A stretch of 64,000 bases of DNA from Pantoea sp050157905 (GCF_050157905.1 NZ_JBKIWZ010000001.1:1426001-1490000); one strand, 5' to 3'. Counted from the first letter of the stretch, positions 43,913 to 55,133 are shown. Notes: generated by a model from the sequence alone, not told the origin. Translations and numbers: made by a program.

Positions 43913-46600
43913 ATGGCCGTAACCAATATCGCGGAACTTAATGCACTGGTTGAACGTGTAAAAAAAGCCCAGCGTGACTATGCCAGCTTTTCTCAACAGC
44001 AGGTCGACGCCATCTTCCGTGCCGCCGCCCTCGCCGCGGCCGATGCCCGCATCCCACTCGCTAAAATGGCCGTTGCCGAATCGGGTATGGGTATCGTCGA
44101 AGACAAAGTCATTAAAAACCATTTTGCCTCTGAGTATATCTATAACGCCTATAAAGATGAGAAAACCTGCGGGGTTTTAGCCACCGATGATACCTTCGGT
44201 ACCATTACCATCGCCGAACCGATTGGCCTGATTTGCGGCATCGTCCCGACGACTAACCCGACCTCCACCGCCATCTTTAAGGCCCTGATTAGCCTCAAAA
44301 CCCGCAACGGGATCATCTTCTCTCCACATCCACGCGCGAAAGATGCCACTAACAAAGCCGCTGATATCGTTCTGCAGGCGGCGATCGCGGCGGGTGCGCC
44401 GAAAGATATTATCGGCTGGATTGACGCCCCTTCCGTAGAACTCTCCAACCAGCTGATGCATCACCCTGATATCAACCTGATTCTCGCCACCGGCGGACCG
44501 GGTATGGTAAAAGCGGCTTACAGCTCCGGTAAACCTGCGATTGGTGTCGGAGCCGGTAATACGCCGGTCGTGATTGATGAAACCGCTGATCTGAAGCGTG
44601 CCGTGGCGTCCATACTGATGTCGAAAACCTTCGACAACGGCGTGATCTGTGCCTCGGAACAGTCAGTGATTGTTGTGGATTCCGTTTATGATGCAGTACG
44701 TGAACGCTTTGCCAGCCACGGCGGGTACCTGCTGCAGGATGCCGAACTGCAGGCAGTGCAGAATATCATCCTGCAAAACGGCGGCCTTAACGCGGCCATC
44801 GTCGGTCAGCCAGCGGCAAAAATTGCCGAAATGGCTGGTCTGCGTGTGCCGGCCAGCACCAAAATTCTGATTGGTGAAGTGCAACGGGTAGATGAGTCTG
44901 AGCCATTCGCCCACGAAAAACTCTCGCCGACGCTGGCGATGTATCGGGCGAACGATTTCCAGGATGCCGTAGAGAAAGCCGAAAAGCTGGTCGCCATGGG
45001 CGGTATTGGCCACACCTCCTGTCTCTACACCGATCAGGATAACCAGACCGAACGCGTGCACTACTTTGGCGACAGGATGAAAACGGCGCGTATCCTGATC
45101 AACACACCCGCCTCGCAGGGCGGTATTGGCGACCTCTACAACTTCAAACTGGCACCGTCTCTGACGCTGGGATGTGGTTCATGGGGCGGTAACTCGATTT
45201 CTGAGAACGTCGGGCCAAAACATCTGATCAATACGAAAACTGTCGCCAAGCGAGCCGAAAATATGTTGTGGCATAAACTTCCTCAATCCATCTATTTCCG
45301 CCGTGGTTCCCTGCCGATTGCGCTGGAAGAGGTGGCAACTGACGGCGCGAAACGTGCCTTTATCGTCACTGACCGCTTTCTGTTCAATAACGGCTATGCC
45401 GACCAGGTGACCCGCGTACTAAAAAATCATGGTATTGAAACAGAAGTCTTCTTTGAAGTTGAAGCAGATCCGACGCTGAGCATCGTCCGCAAAGGTGCAG
45501 AGCAGATGAACAGCTTCAAACCGGACGTCATCATCGCGCTGGGCGGCGGTTCTCCGATGGATGCCGCCAAAATCATGTGGGTAATGTACGAGCACCCGGA
45601 AACTCACTTCGAGGAGCTGGCGTTACGTTTCATGGATATCCGTAAACGTATCTATAAGTTCCCGAAAATGGGCGTGAAAGCGCGCCTGGTCGCCATCACG
45701 ACGACCTCTGGTACAGGGTCAGAAGTGACGCCGTTTGCCGTGGTGACCGATGATGCCACCGGGCAGAAATATCCTCTGGCAGACTATGCGCTGACACCGA
45801 ACGTGGCGATTGTGGATGCCAATCTGGTCATGGATATGCCGCGTTCACTCTGTGCATTCGGCGGTCTGGATGCCGTAACACATGCGCTGGAAGCCTACGT
45901 TTCCGTACTGGCGAATGAATATTCCGATGGCCAGGCGTTGCAGGCGCTGAAGCTGCTGAAAGCGTACCTGCCTGCCAGCTATGCCGAAGGCGCGAAAAAC
46001 CCGATTGCGCGCGAGCGCGTGCACAACGCCGCGACCATCGCCGGTATCGCCTTTGCCAACGCTTTCCTCGGGGTCTGTCACTCTATGGCCCATAAACTGG
46101 GTTCAGAATTCCATATCCCACACGGTCTGGCCAACGCGCTGTTAATCTCAAACGTTATCCGCTACAACGCGAATGACAACCCGACCAAGCAGACAGCCTT
46201 TAGCCAGTATGATCGTCCTCAGGCTCGCCGCCGTTACGCTGAAGTGGCCGACCATTTAGGTTTAAGCGCCCCTGGCGACCGTACTGCACAAAAAATTGAG
46301 AAGCTGCTGGCCTGGCTGGATGAGATCAAAACTGAACTGGGTATCCCGGCTTCTATCCGGGAGGCGGGCGTACAGGAAGCAGACTTCCTGGCGAAAGTTG
46401 ATAAACTGGCCGACGATGCGTTTGATGACCAGTGTACAGGCGCAAACCCACGTTATCCGCTGATTGCTGAGCTGAAACAGATTATGCTCGATACCTTCTA
46501 CGGCCGCGAATTTGTCGAGCCGTTTTCAGATGTCCCGGTAGCGATAACTGAACAGCCAGTAAAAGAGACGCGAAGCGAGAAAAAAGCGAAGAAAGTCTGA
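43913..46600 (+). CDS. adhE: Bifunctional acetaldehyde-CoA/alcohol dehydrogenase
   Basis: 895 residues (E. coli 891) starting MAVTNIAELNA after CAGGAG; the open frame begins 22 codons earlier. The N-terminal aldehyde dehydrogenase half has catalytic Cys in GVICASEQS; the C-terminal iron-type alcohol dehydrogenase has GGGSPMDAAK and metal His residues around GVCHSMAHKLG and HGLANALL. It converts acetyl-CoA to ethanol under fermentation and forms long spirosome filaments. Confidence 0.97.
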   Translation: MAVTNIAELNALVERVKKAQRDYASFSQQQVDAIFRAAALAAADARIPLAKMAVAESGMGIVEDKVIKNHFASEYIYNAYKDEKTCGVLATDDTFGTITIAEPIGLICGIVPTTNPTSTAIFKALISLKTRNGIIFSPHPRAKDATNKAADIVLQAAIAAGAPKDIIGWIDAPSVELSNQLMHHPDINLILATGGPGMVKAAYSSGKPAIGVGAGNTPVVIDETADLKRAVASILMSKTFDNGVICASEQSVIVVDSVYDAVRERFASHGGYLLQDAELQAVQNIILQNGGLNAAIVGQPAAKIAEMAGLRVPASTKILIGEVQRVDESEPFAHEKLSPTLAMYRANDFQDAVEKAEKLVAMGGIGHTSCLYTDQDNQTERVHYFGDRMKTARILINTPASQGGIGDLYNFKLAPSLTLGCGSWGGNSISENVGPKHLINTKTVAKRAENMLWHKLPQSIYFRRGSLPIALEEVATDGAKRAFIVTDRFLFNNGYADQVTRVLKNHGIETEVFFEVEADPTLSIVRKGAEQMNSFKPDVIIALGGGSPMDAAKIMWVMYEHPETHFEELALRFMDIRKRIYKFPKMGVKARLVAITTTSGTGSEVTPFAVVTDDATGQKYPLADYALTPNVAIVDANLVMDMPRSLCAFGGLDAVTHALEAYVSVLANEYSDGQALQALKLLKAYLPASYAEGAKNPIARERVHNAATIAGIAFANAFLGVCHSMAHKLGSEFHIPHGLANALLISNVIRYNANDNPTKQTAFSQYDRPQARRRYAEVADHLGLSAPGDRTAQKIEKLLAWLDEIKTELGIPASIREAGVQEADFLAKVDKLADDAFDDQCTGANPRYPLIAELKQIMLDTFYGREFVEPFSDVPVAITEQPVKETRSEKKAKKV

Positions 46601-46623
46601 TTGTGTTGCGTGAGCGCACGAAT

Positions 46624-46647
46624 AAAAACCCGCCGCGGCGGGTTTTT
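46624..46647. terminator. Terminator between adhE and tdk
   Basis: AAAAACCCGCC pairs with GGCGGGTTTTT around a GC loop; bidirectional between convergent genes. Confidence 0.85.
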
Positions 46648-46652
46648 GCTTT

Positions 46653-47285
46653 TCAGCAAGGCGAGTTGTGCAGTGGGGTCTGTGCGCCATGAATGGCCTG
46701 CAAGGAGCCCTGCTCTATCGCCTGCTTATAATGCTTTCGACAGACAGAAATATAACGCTCATTGCCGCCAATCACTACCTGCTCACCTTCACTGAAGGGT
46801 TTTCCTTCGCTGTCGAGTCGCAGCACCATGCTGGCTTTGCGGCCACAGTGACAGATCGTTTTCAGCTCAACGAGCTTGTCCGCCCATGCCAGCAGATACT
46901 GACTGCCAACAAAAAGTTCGCCACGAAAATCGGTTCTCAGGCCATAACAGAGCACGGGAATATCCAGATCATCGACCACATCAGAAAGGGCTTTAACCTG
47001 CTCGCGAGTCAGGAACTGACTTTCATCGACCAGCACGCAATGAACTGGCCTGATGGCATGCTCGGCGGCGATCTCGCTAAAGAGCGACGTGTCTGCATTA
47101 TAAAGACAGGCTGGCGACGAGAGGCCGATGCGGGAACTCACCTGCCCCGCACCAAAGCGGTTATCAATCTCAGCGGTGTAAACCAGTGAACGCATACCGC
47201 GCTCCTGATAGTTGTAAGAGGATTGCAGCAATGCGGTCGATTTCCCTGCATTCATGGCAGAGTAATAAAAATAGAGCTGAGCCAT
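46653..47285 (-). CDS. tdk: Thymidine kinase
   Basis: 210 residues (E. coli 205). P-loop YSAMNAGKST, lasso region LVDESQFL, and structural zinc cysteines CHCG and CRKHY. Salvages thymidine. Convergent with adhE and divergent from hns, as in E. coli. Confidence 0.96.
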   Translation of the reverse strand: MAQLYFYYSAMNAGKSTALLQSSYNYQERGMRSLVYTAEIDNRFGAGQVSSRIGLSSPACLYNADTSLFSEIAAEHAIRPVHCVLVDESQFLTREQVKALSDVVDDLDIPVLCYGLRTDFRGELFVGSQYLLAWADKLVELKTICHCGRKASMVLRLDSEGKPFSEGEQVVIGGNERYISVCRKHYKQAIEQGSLQAIHGAQTPLHNSPC

Positions 47286-47681
47286 AGAAACCTGTCTTCA
47301 TCAGGACTGAATAGAATGACGCGCATATTAGCATAAAGTGCCGGCATTACATTGTCGTTGATGAGGTATAAAGCTTAGCGGTGAATCTTGCTGAACGCTG
47401 TCACGCGTTTTCCAGCTGATATCCGGTGTCTTCTGTGCAACTGAACTTTCCTGAGATTACCCGCAATAACAGAGGTGATATTTTTCGAGGGCCGAAAACG
47501 CATTAGTTTTTTTTATAATCACCCGCGTGAAACTATTTTCAAATTTGCCTGCATTTCTTTTTTGCAGGATTTTTTAATCTCCACCAGACTGGCGCTTAAT
47601 TTTTTAATTATTGAGTTTATTTAAAGTCGCCACTACTATTAGCGGGCAACACAACTTTTTCCTTTTTCAGAGACCAGGACA
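47286..47681. other. tdk/hns divergent intergenic region
   Basis: 396 bases, becoming strongly AT-rich with A/T tracts near 47500-47660, as expected for the curved, autoregulated hns promoter. I see no gene or defined operator. Confidence 0.5.
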
Positions 47682-48092
47682 ATGAGCGAAGCACTAAAGA
47701 TTCTTAATAATATCCGTACGCTGCGCGCCCAGGCCAGAGAGTATTCCGTGGAAACACTGGAAGAAATGCTGGAAAAACTGGATGTGGTGGTAAAAGAACG
47801 CCGTGAAGAAGAGTCAAATTTTCAGGCTGAAAATGAAGAACGTACGCGTAAACTTAATCAGTATCGTGAAATGCTGCTGGCCGATGGTATTGACCCGAAT
47901 GAACTGATTGCCACGCAAAGCCCATCTGCACGGACAGCGACAAAAGCCAAACGCTCAGTGCGTCCGGCTAAATATGGCTACACCGATGAAAAAGGCGAAT
48001 CCAGAACCTGGACCGGTCAGGGACGTACGCCAGCCGCGATTAAACAGGCGATGGAAGAACAGGGCAAACAGCTGGACGATTTTTTACTGTAA
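47682..48092 (+). CDS. hns: H-NS nucleoid-associated silencer
   Basis: 136 residues. N-terminal oligomerisation coiled coil (SEALKILNNIRTLRAQARE), flexible linker, and C-terminal DNA-binding domain with the signature TWTGQGRTP. H-NS binds and silences AT-rich, mostly horizontally acquired DNA, which is relevant to the AT-rich genes in this window. Confidence 0.97.
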   Translation: MSEALKILNNIRTLRAQAREYSVETLEEMLEKLDVVVKERREEESNFQAENEERTRKLNQYREMLLADGIDPNELIATQSPSARTATKAKRSVRPAKYGYTDEKGESRTWTGQGRTPAAIKQAMEEQGKQLDDFLL

Positions 48093-48138
48093 TCGCACCA
48101 GCTCAGACAGTCCGAAACCCTCCTGAGCCGAAAGTAAT

Positions 48139-48168
48139 AAAAAAAGGAAGCCGAAGCTTCCTTTTTTT
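48139..48168. terminator. hns terminator
   Basis: GGAAGC (48146-48151) with CGAA loop and GCTTCC (48156-48161), flanked by a seven-A and eight-T run; bidirectional with uge. Confidence 0.9.
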
Positions 48169-49176
48169 TCAGACGCGGTAAAAATCCCGGTACCACGTAA
48201 CAAATTTTTTCACGCCTTCTTCTACACCGGTTTGCGGTTTAAAACCAATAGCCTTAAAGAGTGCATCGGTATCCGCACTGGTTTCCAGCACATCGCCGGG
48301 TTGCATTGGCATCAGATTTTTTTTCGCCGTAATACCCAGTGCTTTTTCAAGTGCGTCAATATAGTTCATCAGGGTAACCGGCTGACTGTTACCAATATTA
48401 TAAACGCGATAAGGTGCAGAACTGGTTGCAGGTGAACCGGTTTCAACGGTCCAGTTATCCTCCTTCTGAGGAATAACATCCTGCAGACGGACAATCGCTT
48501 CTGCAATGTCATCGATATAGGTAAAGTCGCGTTTCATCTGCCCCTGGTTATACACATCAATCGCTTCACCTGCGATCATGGCACGGGTAAATTTGAACAG
48601 CGCCATATCCGGACGACCCCACGGTCCGTAAACGGTAAAGAAACGCAACCCGGTCGTCGGCAACTGATAAAGATGGGAGTAAGTATGCGACATCAGCTCA
48701 TTGGCTTTTTTGGTCGCCGCATATAATGAAACCGGGTGATCCACGCTGTCTTCGGTTGAAAACGGCATTTTACGGTTCAGTCCATAGACGGAACTGGAGG
48801 AGGCATAGAGCAGATGTTCAATTTTATGATGGCGGCATCCTTCAAGAACATTGAGGTGCCCGATGAGGTTGGCATCGGCGTAGGCGTGCGGGTTCTCAAT
48901 GGAATAACGGACGCCAGCCTGTGCACCCAGATGGATCACGCGCTGAAACTGATACTGGCCGAACAGTGACGCCATTGCGTCACGGTTCGCCAGGTCCATC
49001 TCAATAAAAGTAAAACCGGGGTCGGTTTTAATTAAATTAAGACGGGCGTGCTTGAGATTTACGTCGTAATAATCATTCAGGTTGTCGATACCGACAACCT
49101 GGTGACCGGCAGCCAGCAGACGTTGACTGACATGAAAACCAATAAAACCTGCGGCGCCGGTGACCAGAAAGTTCAT
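48169..49176 (-). CDS. UDP-glucuronate 4-epimerase
   Basis: 335 residues of the NAD-dependent extended SDR family. GAAGFIGFHVSQ Rossmann loop; catalytic SLYAATKKAN (Tyr-x3-Lys); NDYYDVNLKHARL is characteristic of UDP-GlcA epimerases (Gla/WbnF/CapI type) rather than GalE. It makes UDP-galacturonate for surface polysaccharides. Follows ugd by 14 bases, so the pair provides glucuronate then galacturonate. Confidence 0.88.
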   Translation of the reverse strand: MNFLVTGAAGFIGFHVSQRLLAAGHQVVGIDNLNDYYDVNLKHARLNLIKTDPGFTFIEMDLANRDAMASLFGQYQFQRVIHLGAQAGVRYSIENPHAYADANLIGHLNVLEGCRHHKIEHLLYASSSSVYGLNRKMPFSTEDSVDHPVSLYAATKKANELMSHTYSHLYQLPTTGLRFFTVYGPWGRPDMALFKFTRAMIAGEAIDVYNQGQMKRDFTYIDDIAEAIVRLQDVIPQKEDNWTVETGSPATSSAPYRVYNIGNSQPVTLMNYIDALEKALGITAKKNLMPMQPGDVLETSADTDALFKAIGFKPQTGVEEGVKKFVTWYRDFYRV

Positions 49177-49190
49177 AAATCCCTCGTTAA

Positions 49191-50531
49191 TTATGCAGGT
49201 TGAATAGACGCTCCGCGGCCGATTGCATAATAAACGAAACCGCGTTTGCTGATACGCTCTGGATCATACAGGTTACGACCATCAAAAATCACGGCTTCTT
49301 TGAGCGCATTTTTAATGATGTCGAAGTCAGGTGCACGGAAGTTCTGCCACTCCGTACAGATGACCAGCGCGTCAGCGCCCTGCAGTGCCGCTTCTTTAGT
49401 CCCCATCAGCTTAAGATCGCTGCGGTGACCATAGATGCGCTGCGCTTCATCCATCGCTTCCGGGTCAAACGCCTGTACAGAGGCGCCTGCTTCCCACAGC
49501 GTTTCCATCAGCACGCGGCTGGAGGCTTCGCGCATATCGTCCGTGTTTGGCTTGAATGAGAGGCCCCAGAGTGCAAACGTCTTACCCTTTAGGTCATCAC
49601 CAAAGTGACGCTTAATAAAGGTTGGGAGCTTTGTTTTCTGGCTGTCATTCACATCTTCCACAGCCTGCAGCAGGCGCGGCTGATAGCCGATGGACTCAGC
49701 GGTACGGATCAGCGCCTGCACATCTTTCGGGAAGCAGGAGCCGCCGTAACCACAGCCTGGGTAGATAAAGTGATAGCCGATACGGGGATCTGAACCAATA
49801 CCCTGGCGGACTTTCTCAATATCTGCGCCTAAACGTTCGGCCAGGTTAGACATCTCGTTCATGAAGCTGATTTTGGTGGCCAGCATACAGTTGGCCGCAT
49901 ACTTGGTCAGCTCTGCACTGCGGATGTCCATCATAATCATGCGGTCATGGTTGCGGTTAAACGGCTCGTAGAGCTCGCGTAACAGTTCAACCACTTCATC
50001 GTTGTCAGTGCCGACAACGATACGCTCAGGACGCATACAGTCGTTGACTGCCGCACCCTCTTTCAGAAATTCCGGGTTAGAGACCACATCGAAGGTGATG
50101 TTGGCGTCACGCGCTTTCAGCGCTTCCGTCATTACTGCACGAACTTTATCTGCTGTGCCAACCGGAACGGTTGATTTGTCGATAACCACTTTGTGATCGT
50201 TCATGTGCTGCGCAATGGTGCGTGCTACGGCGGTCACATATTTCAGATCGGCAGAGCCGTCTTCATCGGGTGGGGTACCGACTGCAATAAACTGCATAAC
50301 ACCATGGTTTACGCCCTGCTCAGCATCAGTGCTGAACTTCAGACGACCCGCTTCATAATTTGACATTACCAGCGGCGTTAAACCTGGTTCGAAAATAGGA
50401 ATGATGCCTTTTTTCAGATTTTCGACTTTATTAGCGTCAACATCAATGCAGAGAACGTCATGTCCGACTTCGGCTAACACCGCAGCCTGAACCAGACCGA
50501 CATAGCCGATACCAAATACAGTGACTTTCAT
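49191..50531 (-). CDS. ugd: UDP-glucose 6-dehydrogenase
   Basis: 446 residues, the longer bacterial type (E. coli Ugd is 388). NAD-binding GIGYVGLVQAAVLAE at N-terminus; catalytic cysteine in GYGGSCFPKD; the DDMREASSR C-terminal segment is present. Oxidises UDP-glucose to UDP-glucuronate for capsule, exopolysaccharide and lipid A aminoarabinose. Directly after galU in one transcription unit. Confidence 0.95.
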   Translation of the reverse strand: MKVTVFGIGYVGLVQAAVLAEVGHDVLCIDVDANKVENLKKGIIPIFEPGLTPLVMSNYEAGRLKFSTDAEQGVNHGVMQFIAVGTPPDEDGSADLKYVTAVARTIAQHMNDHKVVIDKSTVPVGTADKVRAVMTEALKARDANITFDVVSNPEFLKEGAAVNDCMRPERIVVGTDNDEVVELLRELYEPFNRNHDRMIMMDIRSAELTKYAANCMLATKISFMNEMSNLAERLGADIEKVRQGIGSDPRIGYHFIYPGCGYGGSCFPKDVQALIRTAESIGYQPRLLQAVEDVNDSQKTKLPTFIKRHFGDDLKGKTFALWGLSFKPNTDDMREASSRVLMETLWEAGASVQAFDPEAMDEAQRIYGHRSDLKLMGTKEAALQGADALVICTEWQNFRAPDFDIIKNALKEAVIFDGRNLYDPERISKRGFVYYAIGRGASIQPA

Positions 50532-50553
50532 CGAGTTATCCTGTGTTTATGAA

Positions 50554-51462
50554 TTACTTTTTGTTGCCAACTGCGCCATTGAGCCATTCAGCAAAATCTT
50601 TGCCCAATACCGGATGACGAACACCGTACTCAACGAAAGCCTGCATGTAGCCCAGTTTGTTACCACAGTCATGGCTTACGCCTTTCAGGTGATAAGCTTC
50701 AACGGTCTCTTTTTCCATCAGCATGGCAATAGAGTCAGTCAGCTGAACTTCGCCGCCTGCACCTGGAGGGGTCTTCGCCAGCAGTGGCCAGATATCAGAA
50801 GAGAGTACGTAACGACCTACTACTGCCAGGTTAGATGGCGCTTCAGTCGCTTTAGGCTTCTCAACGACGCCGACCATTGGTGCACTGTCGCCTGGATTCA
50901 GTTCTGCACCCTGGCAGTCGACCACACCGTAAGCGGTTACATCTTCAACCGGCTCAACCATAATCTGGCTGCGGCCAGACTCTTCATAACGGCTCAGCAT
51001 TTCTGCCAGGTTATCTTTGGTCGGGTTGGATTCGTATTCGTCGATGATGACGTCTGGCAGGATAACAGCGAACGGCTCGTTACCAATCAGTGGGTGCGCA
51101 CACATAACGGCATGGCCCAGGCCTTTCGCGATGCCCTGACGAACCTGCATGATGGTAACGTGTGGCGGGCAGATTGACTGGATTTCATCCAGCAGCTGGC
51201 GCTTAACGCGTTTTTCCAGCATTGATTCCAGTTCGAAGCTGGTATCGAAGTGGTTTTCGATGGCATTTTTTGATGAATGCGTTACCAGCACAATTTCATT
51301 GATGCCAGCAGCAATACACTCGTTAACGACATACTGAATTAACGGCTTATCAACCAGCGGTAACATCTCTTTTGGAATCGCTTTGGTCGCAGGAAGCATA
51401 CGCGTACCCAAACCCGCTACCGGGATTACCGCTTTTTTTACTTTGGTATTATTGGCAGACAT
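50554..51462 (-). CDS. galU: UTP-glucose-1-phosphate uridylyltransferase
   Basis: 302 residues (E. coli 302). GLGTRMLPATKAIPKEMLP nucleotidyl-transfer motif, plus VEKPKATEAPSNLAVVGRYVL. It makes UDP-glucose, substrate for the ugd and uge products downstream; the three genes form a nucleotide-sugar operon. Confidence 0.97.
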   Translation of the reverse strand: MSANNTKVKKAVIPVAGLGTRMLPATKAIPKEMLPLVDKPLIQYVVNECIAAGINEIVLVTHSSKNAIENHFDTSFELESMLEKRVKRQLLDEIQSICPPHVTIMQVRQGIAKGLGHAVMCAHPLIGNEPFAVILPDVIIDEYESNPTKDNLAEMLSRYEESGRSQIMVEPVEDVTAYGVVDCQGAELNPGDSAPMVGVVEKPKATEAPSNLAVVGRYVLSSDIWPLLAKTPPGAGGEVQLTDSIAMLMEKETVEAYHLKGVSHDCGNKLGYMQAFVEYGVRHPVLGKDFAEWLNGAVGNKK

Positions 51463-51655
51463 TAAGATACCTCTCTCATAGGCCGTTCAAGTTAATGCTT
51501 GATATGTCGGTTTAAAATCGAAAATGAGTATATCAGTTAGTATCGAACGGATTTATCCTGGAAGGCATGAAACCGTCGAAATTAAGACTATTACCCAACT
51601 GTAAAGCTAAACTCTGGCCCTGTCTCCAGCGCCAGAATTTCACTGTTATTAACAC

Positions 51656-52672
51656 TTATTCTTCCGTGGAAAGCATCAGCCGGATACGACCTCCTGCGCC
51701 CCAGACATGGCATTGCCAGTTCTCTGCGCGCTGACTAATCTGATTGAGATGCGTGCTCCCCATAGTGCCAAGCGGAACACCATTACTGAGCTGAATTTGA
51801 TGAGCATGAACATGAAGTGTGGCGTTTAATCCGGCAGAGACCAGGATTAGGTTTTTGAGACCGCGATGATAATAGCCTACCAGTAAGGGGAACTGACCGC
51901 TCAGATTCGCCTGGCGTAGCAGCAGATTGACCTGTCTCAGCAGTCCATTCAGTTCCGGCAGTTGCTGTTTTTGTCCGCTGAGCTGCTCCTGAAGCAGGCC
52001 ATTGAATAGCGCACGCAGCAGTAGTGCCGCCAGCACGCCATTGTCTCCGGCACGCGTAACGTCCAGACAGTAAAAGGCCAGATCTTTGTCGGAGAGTGCC
52101 GCAATATCGAGCACCAGACCAGGCTGCTCCGCCATCGTTAGCTGGCGATAGTTAACCCGGCAGTTCGCTACAGTCTGCTGAACCGGCGGCTGCAGTTGCT
52201 TGAGCAGTTTAGCGGCAGCCAGCGGGTCGCGAACCAGCGCATCCCAGTCCTGGAATAACTGCTCATCCTCTTCGACTTTGGACGTGAACATCGAAGGGTA
52301 AAGGCACTCATAGACTGCTTCACGAAAGCGTTCAAAATTCTTCAATGGCTTAAGCAGCACATCCTGTACCCCCAGACGCAACACATGGGCAATATCAGAC
52401 ATGTTCTCGGTAGCCGAGACGATCAGTATCGGCACCACATTGCCTCGGGTACGAATGTGCTCAACGAACTGGATCCCACTCATGCGGGGCATTTCCAGAT
52501 CGCAGATAATCAGGTCGACGGTATGCTGTTGTAACTGTGCAATTGCTTCCAGACCATCTTCCGCTTGTAACGTCACAGCACCCATTGATGACAAAAATTG
52601 GTCCAGCAACGAACGGAAAACAGCCTCATCTTCGACAATGAGTATCTTTTTGCCGAGTAGTGGTTTTTCCAT
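51656..52672 (-). CDS. rssB: RssB, response-regulator adaptor for RpoS proteolysis
   Basis: 338 residues (E. coli 337). Receiver domain with phosphoacceptor Asp58 in LIICDLEMPRMSG and Lys in VLLKPLKNF; C-terminal PP2C-like pseudo-phosphatase domain. Delivers sigma S to ClpXP. Follows rssA by 99 bases. Confidence 0.95.
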   Translation of the reverse strand: MEKPLLGKKILIVEDEAVFRSLLDQFLSSMGAVTLQAEDGLEAIAQLQQHTVDLIICDLEMPRMSGIQFVEHIRTRGNVVPILIVSATENMSDIAHVLRLGVQDVLLKPLKNFERFREAVYECLYPSMFTSKVEEDEQLFQDWDALVRDPLAAAKLLKQLQPPVQQTVANCRVNYRQLTMAEQPGLVLDIAALSDKDLAFYCLDVTRAGDNGVLAALLLRALFNGLLQEQLSGQKQQLPELNGLLRQVNLLLRQANLSGQFPLLVGYYHRGLKNLILVSAGLNATLHVHAHQIQLSNGVPLGTMGSTHLNQISQRAENWQCHVWGAGGRIRLMLSTEE

Positions 52673-52771
52673 TCCTTCCCCCTGCGTACCAGATATTTCA
52701 ATAGTGGTTCATAAAAAGCAGTTGCGCCTTTCAGAATTATCCAACGTCACCGCTTTGAATGAACAACCTGA

Positions 52772-53677
52772 TTATCTGCCACGGACCAGTGGTAATAGTT
52801 CATCCATTTTCTTCTCAACGGCGGCCCTGCCTGCCTCAATAGCTTCTTCAGCACGGTGAAAGTCCAGCGTTGAAATCTGTGGACAAACCGGTTGTATTAA
52901 AACATCGGGTGGATCACCCGCCATGCGATTTCTTTTCAGTCGGTTCTCGAGCACCTGAATCGAGGTCGACATAATCTCCATCGCACCCGGTGACTGTGAA
53001 GCCCGACGATGCGTGAAATTCACCAGTCGCTGTCGGAGCTTTCCTCCCCAGCTTAATGCTGCGGCGGCCGCTTCTTCTTCACTATTCTGAGGTGTAACGG
53101 AGAATAGATCCTGCTGCATTAAATGCGCGTCATGCTGTAAGTCAACAGCAATCACGATGTCTGCGCCCAGGGCCCGGGTCAGTGAAATCGGCACCGGATT
53201 GACGACAGCACCATCCACCAGCCAATACCCATTGTAGCCTACGGGCGGTAATAAACCTGGCATACTGCAGGAAGCCCGTACAGCCTGATGCAGGGCGCCC
53301 TCCGTCAGCCAGAGTTCACGCCCCGTACTGAGATTGGTTGCCACCACGCCAAAGGGTTTGTGGCACGCTTCAATGGCATCATTCGGGATAAGCTGACGGA
53401 CATGATTAAACACCCGCTCTCCGCGTAACAGCCCGCCACGCTGCCAGGAGACATCCATCAGGCGAATCACATCCCAGTAGCGGAATGCACTGACCCATTT
53501 TTCCATCAGCGGCAGGCGATTATTCACATAGGCCGCTCCCACCAGCGCGCCCACAGAACAACCGGCAACGACATCGATCTCAATACCTGCTCGCTCAAGC
53601 GCATTAATCACGCCAATATGTGCCCATCCTTTGGCCGCGCCTGACCCCAGAGCCAATCCAATTTTTATCTTTCGCAT
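52772..53677 (-). CDS. rssA: RssA patatin-like phospholipase
   Basis: 301 residues. Patatin oxyanion motif GSGAAKGWAH, nucleophile Ser in GCSVG, and catalytic Asp in VDGAVVNPVP. Located upstream of rssB in the same operon as in E. coli. Exact lipid substrate unknown. Confidence 0.93.
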   Translation of the reverse strand: MRKIKIGLALGSGAAKGWAHIGVINALERAGIEIDVVAGCSVGALVGAAYVNNRLPLMEKWVSAFRYWDVIRLMDVSWQRGGLLRGERVFNHVRQLIPNDAIEACHKPFGVVATNLSTGRELWLTEGALHQAVRASCSMPGLLPPVGYNGYWLVDGAVVNPVPISLTRALGADIVIAVDLQHDAHLMQQDLFSVTPQNSEEEAAAAALSWGGKLRQRLVNFTHRRASQSPGAMEIMSTSIQVLENRLKRNRMAGDPPDVLIQPVCPQISTLDFHRAEEAIEAGRAAVEKKMDELLPLVRGR

Positions 53678-53773
53678 TTGTACCTGGTCCTGCCGTCAAT
53701 ACGTAGCGTCGTAACGTGGGGTCCGCTAACATAGCGCGCTTCTGAAATCGACTCATCATTCTCTGGAGATAAT

Positions 53774-54229
53774 GTGTCAAAAATCTGCCCATGCTGCAGC
53801 GGGGAGCAGTATAGCCTATGTTGCGAGCCCTTTCTGCAGGGTAAACAGATTCCTGTTACCGCTGAACAACTGATGCGATCCCGCTATTGCGCCTATGTTG
53901 AGCATAATGCGGACTATCTGGTTGCAACCTGGCATCCTGATGAGCGTCATCCGGGCCTGTCCGGGCTTTTATCTGAAAGTTTTCCGGGCACCGAATGGCT
54001 TAGCCTGAATGTAACCTGTTGTAATCATGGACGCCATGAGAATGAAGCCTCTGTAACCTTTTTTGCGCGATATCGCGAGAAAACGAACATTCATACCATT
54101 CATGAGTGTTCACGCTTTCTTCGCGAGGATCAACGCTGGTACTATGTGGACGGTACAGCGCCATCCACAGGCCGTAACGATCCCTGCCCCTGTGGCAGTG
54201 GTAAAAAATACAAAAAATGTTGTGGCTGA
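53774..54229 (+). CDS. ychJ: YchJ, UPF0225 SEC-C motif protein
   Basis: 151 residues from a GTG with GGAG upstream. N-terminal CPCCSGEQYSLCC and C-terminal SEC-C zinc motif NDPCPCGSGKKYKKCCG. Function unknown; NTF2-like core. Between rssA and purU as in E. coli. Confidence 0.92.
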   Translation: MSKICPCCSGEQYSLCCEPFLQGKQIPVTAEQLMRSRYCAYVEHNADYLVATWHPDERHPGLSGLLSESFPGTEWLSLNVTCCNHGRHENEASVTFFARYREKTNIHTIHECSRFLREDQRWYYVDGTAPSTGRNDPCPCGSGKKYKKCCG

Positions 54230-54284
54230 GCGAACCGCTGCCCAACGGTTTCACCCCTAATGCTTTGACAGGACTCTGATTGAG

Positions 54285-55133
<849 letters not shown>

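Noticed and set aside
49191..50531. Ugd as a frameshift fusion because it is longer than E. coli Ugd
   Set aside because: All motifs are in one frame and the 446-residue class is a normal bacterial form.
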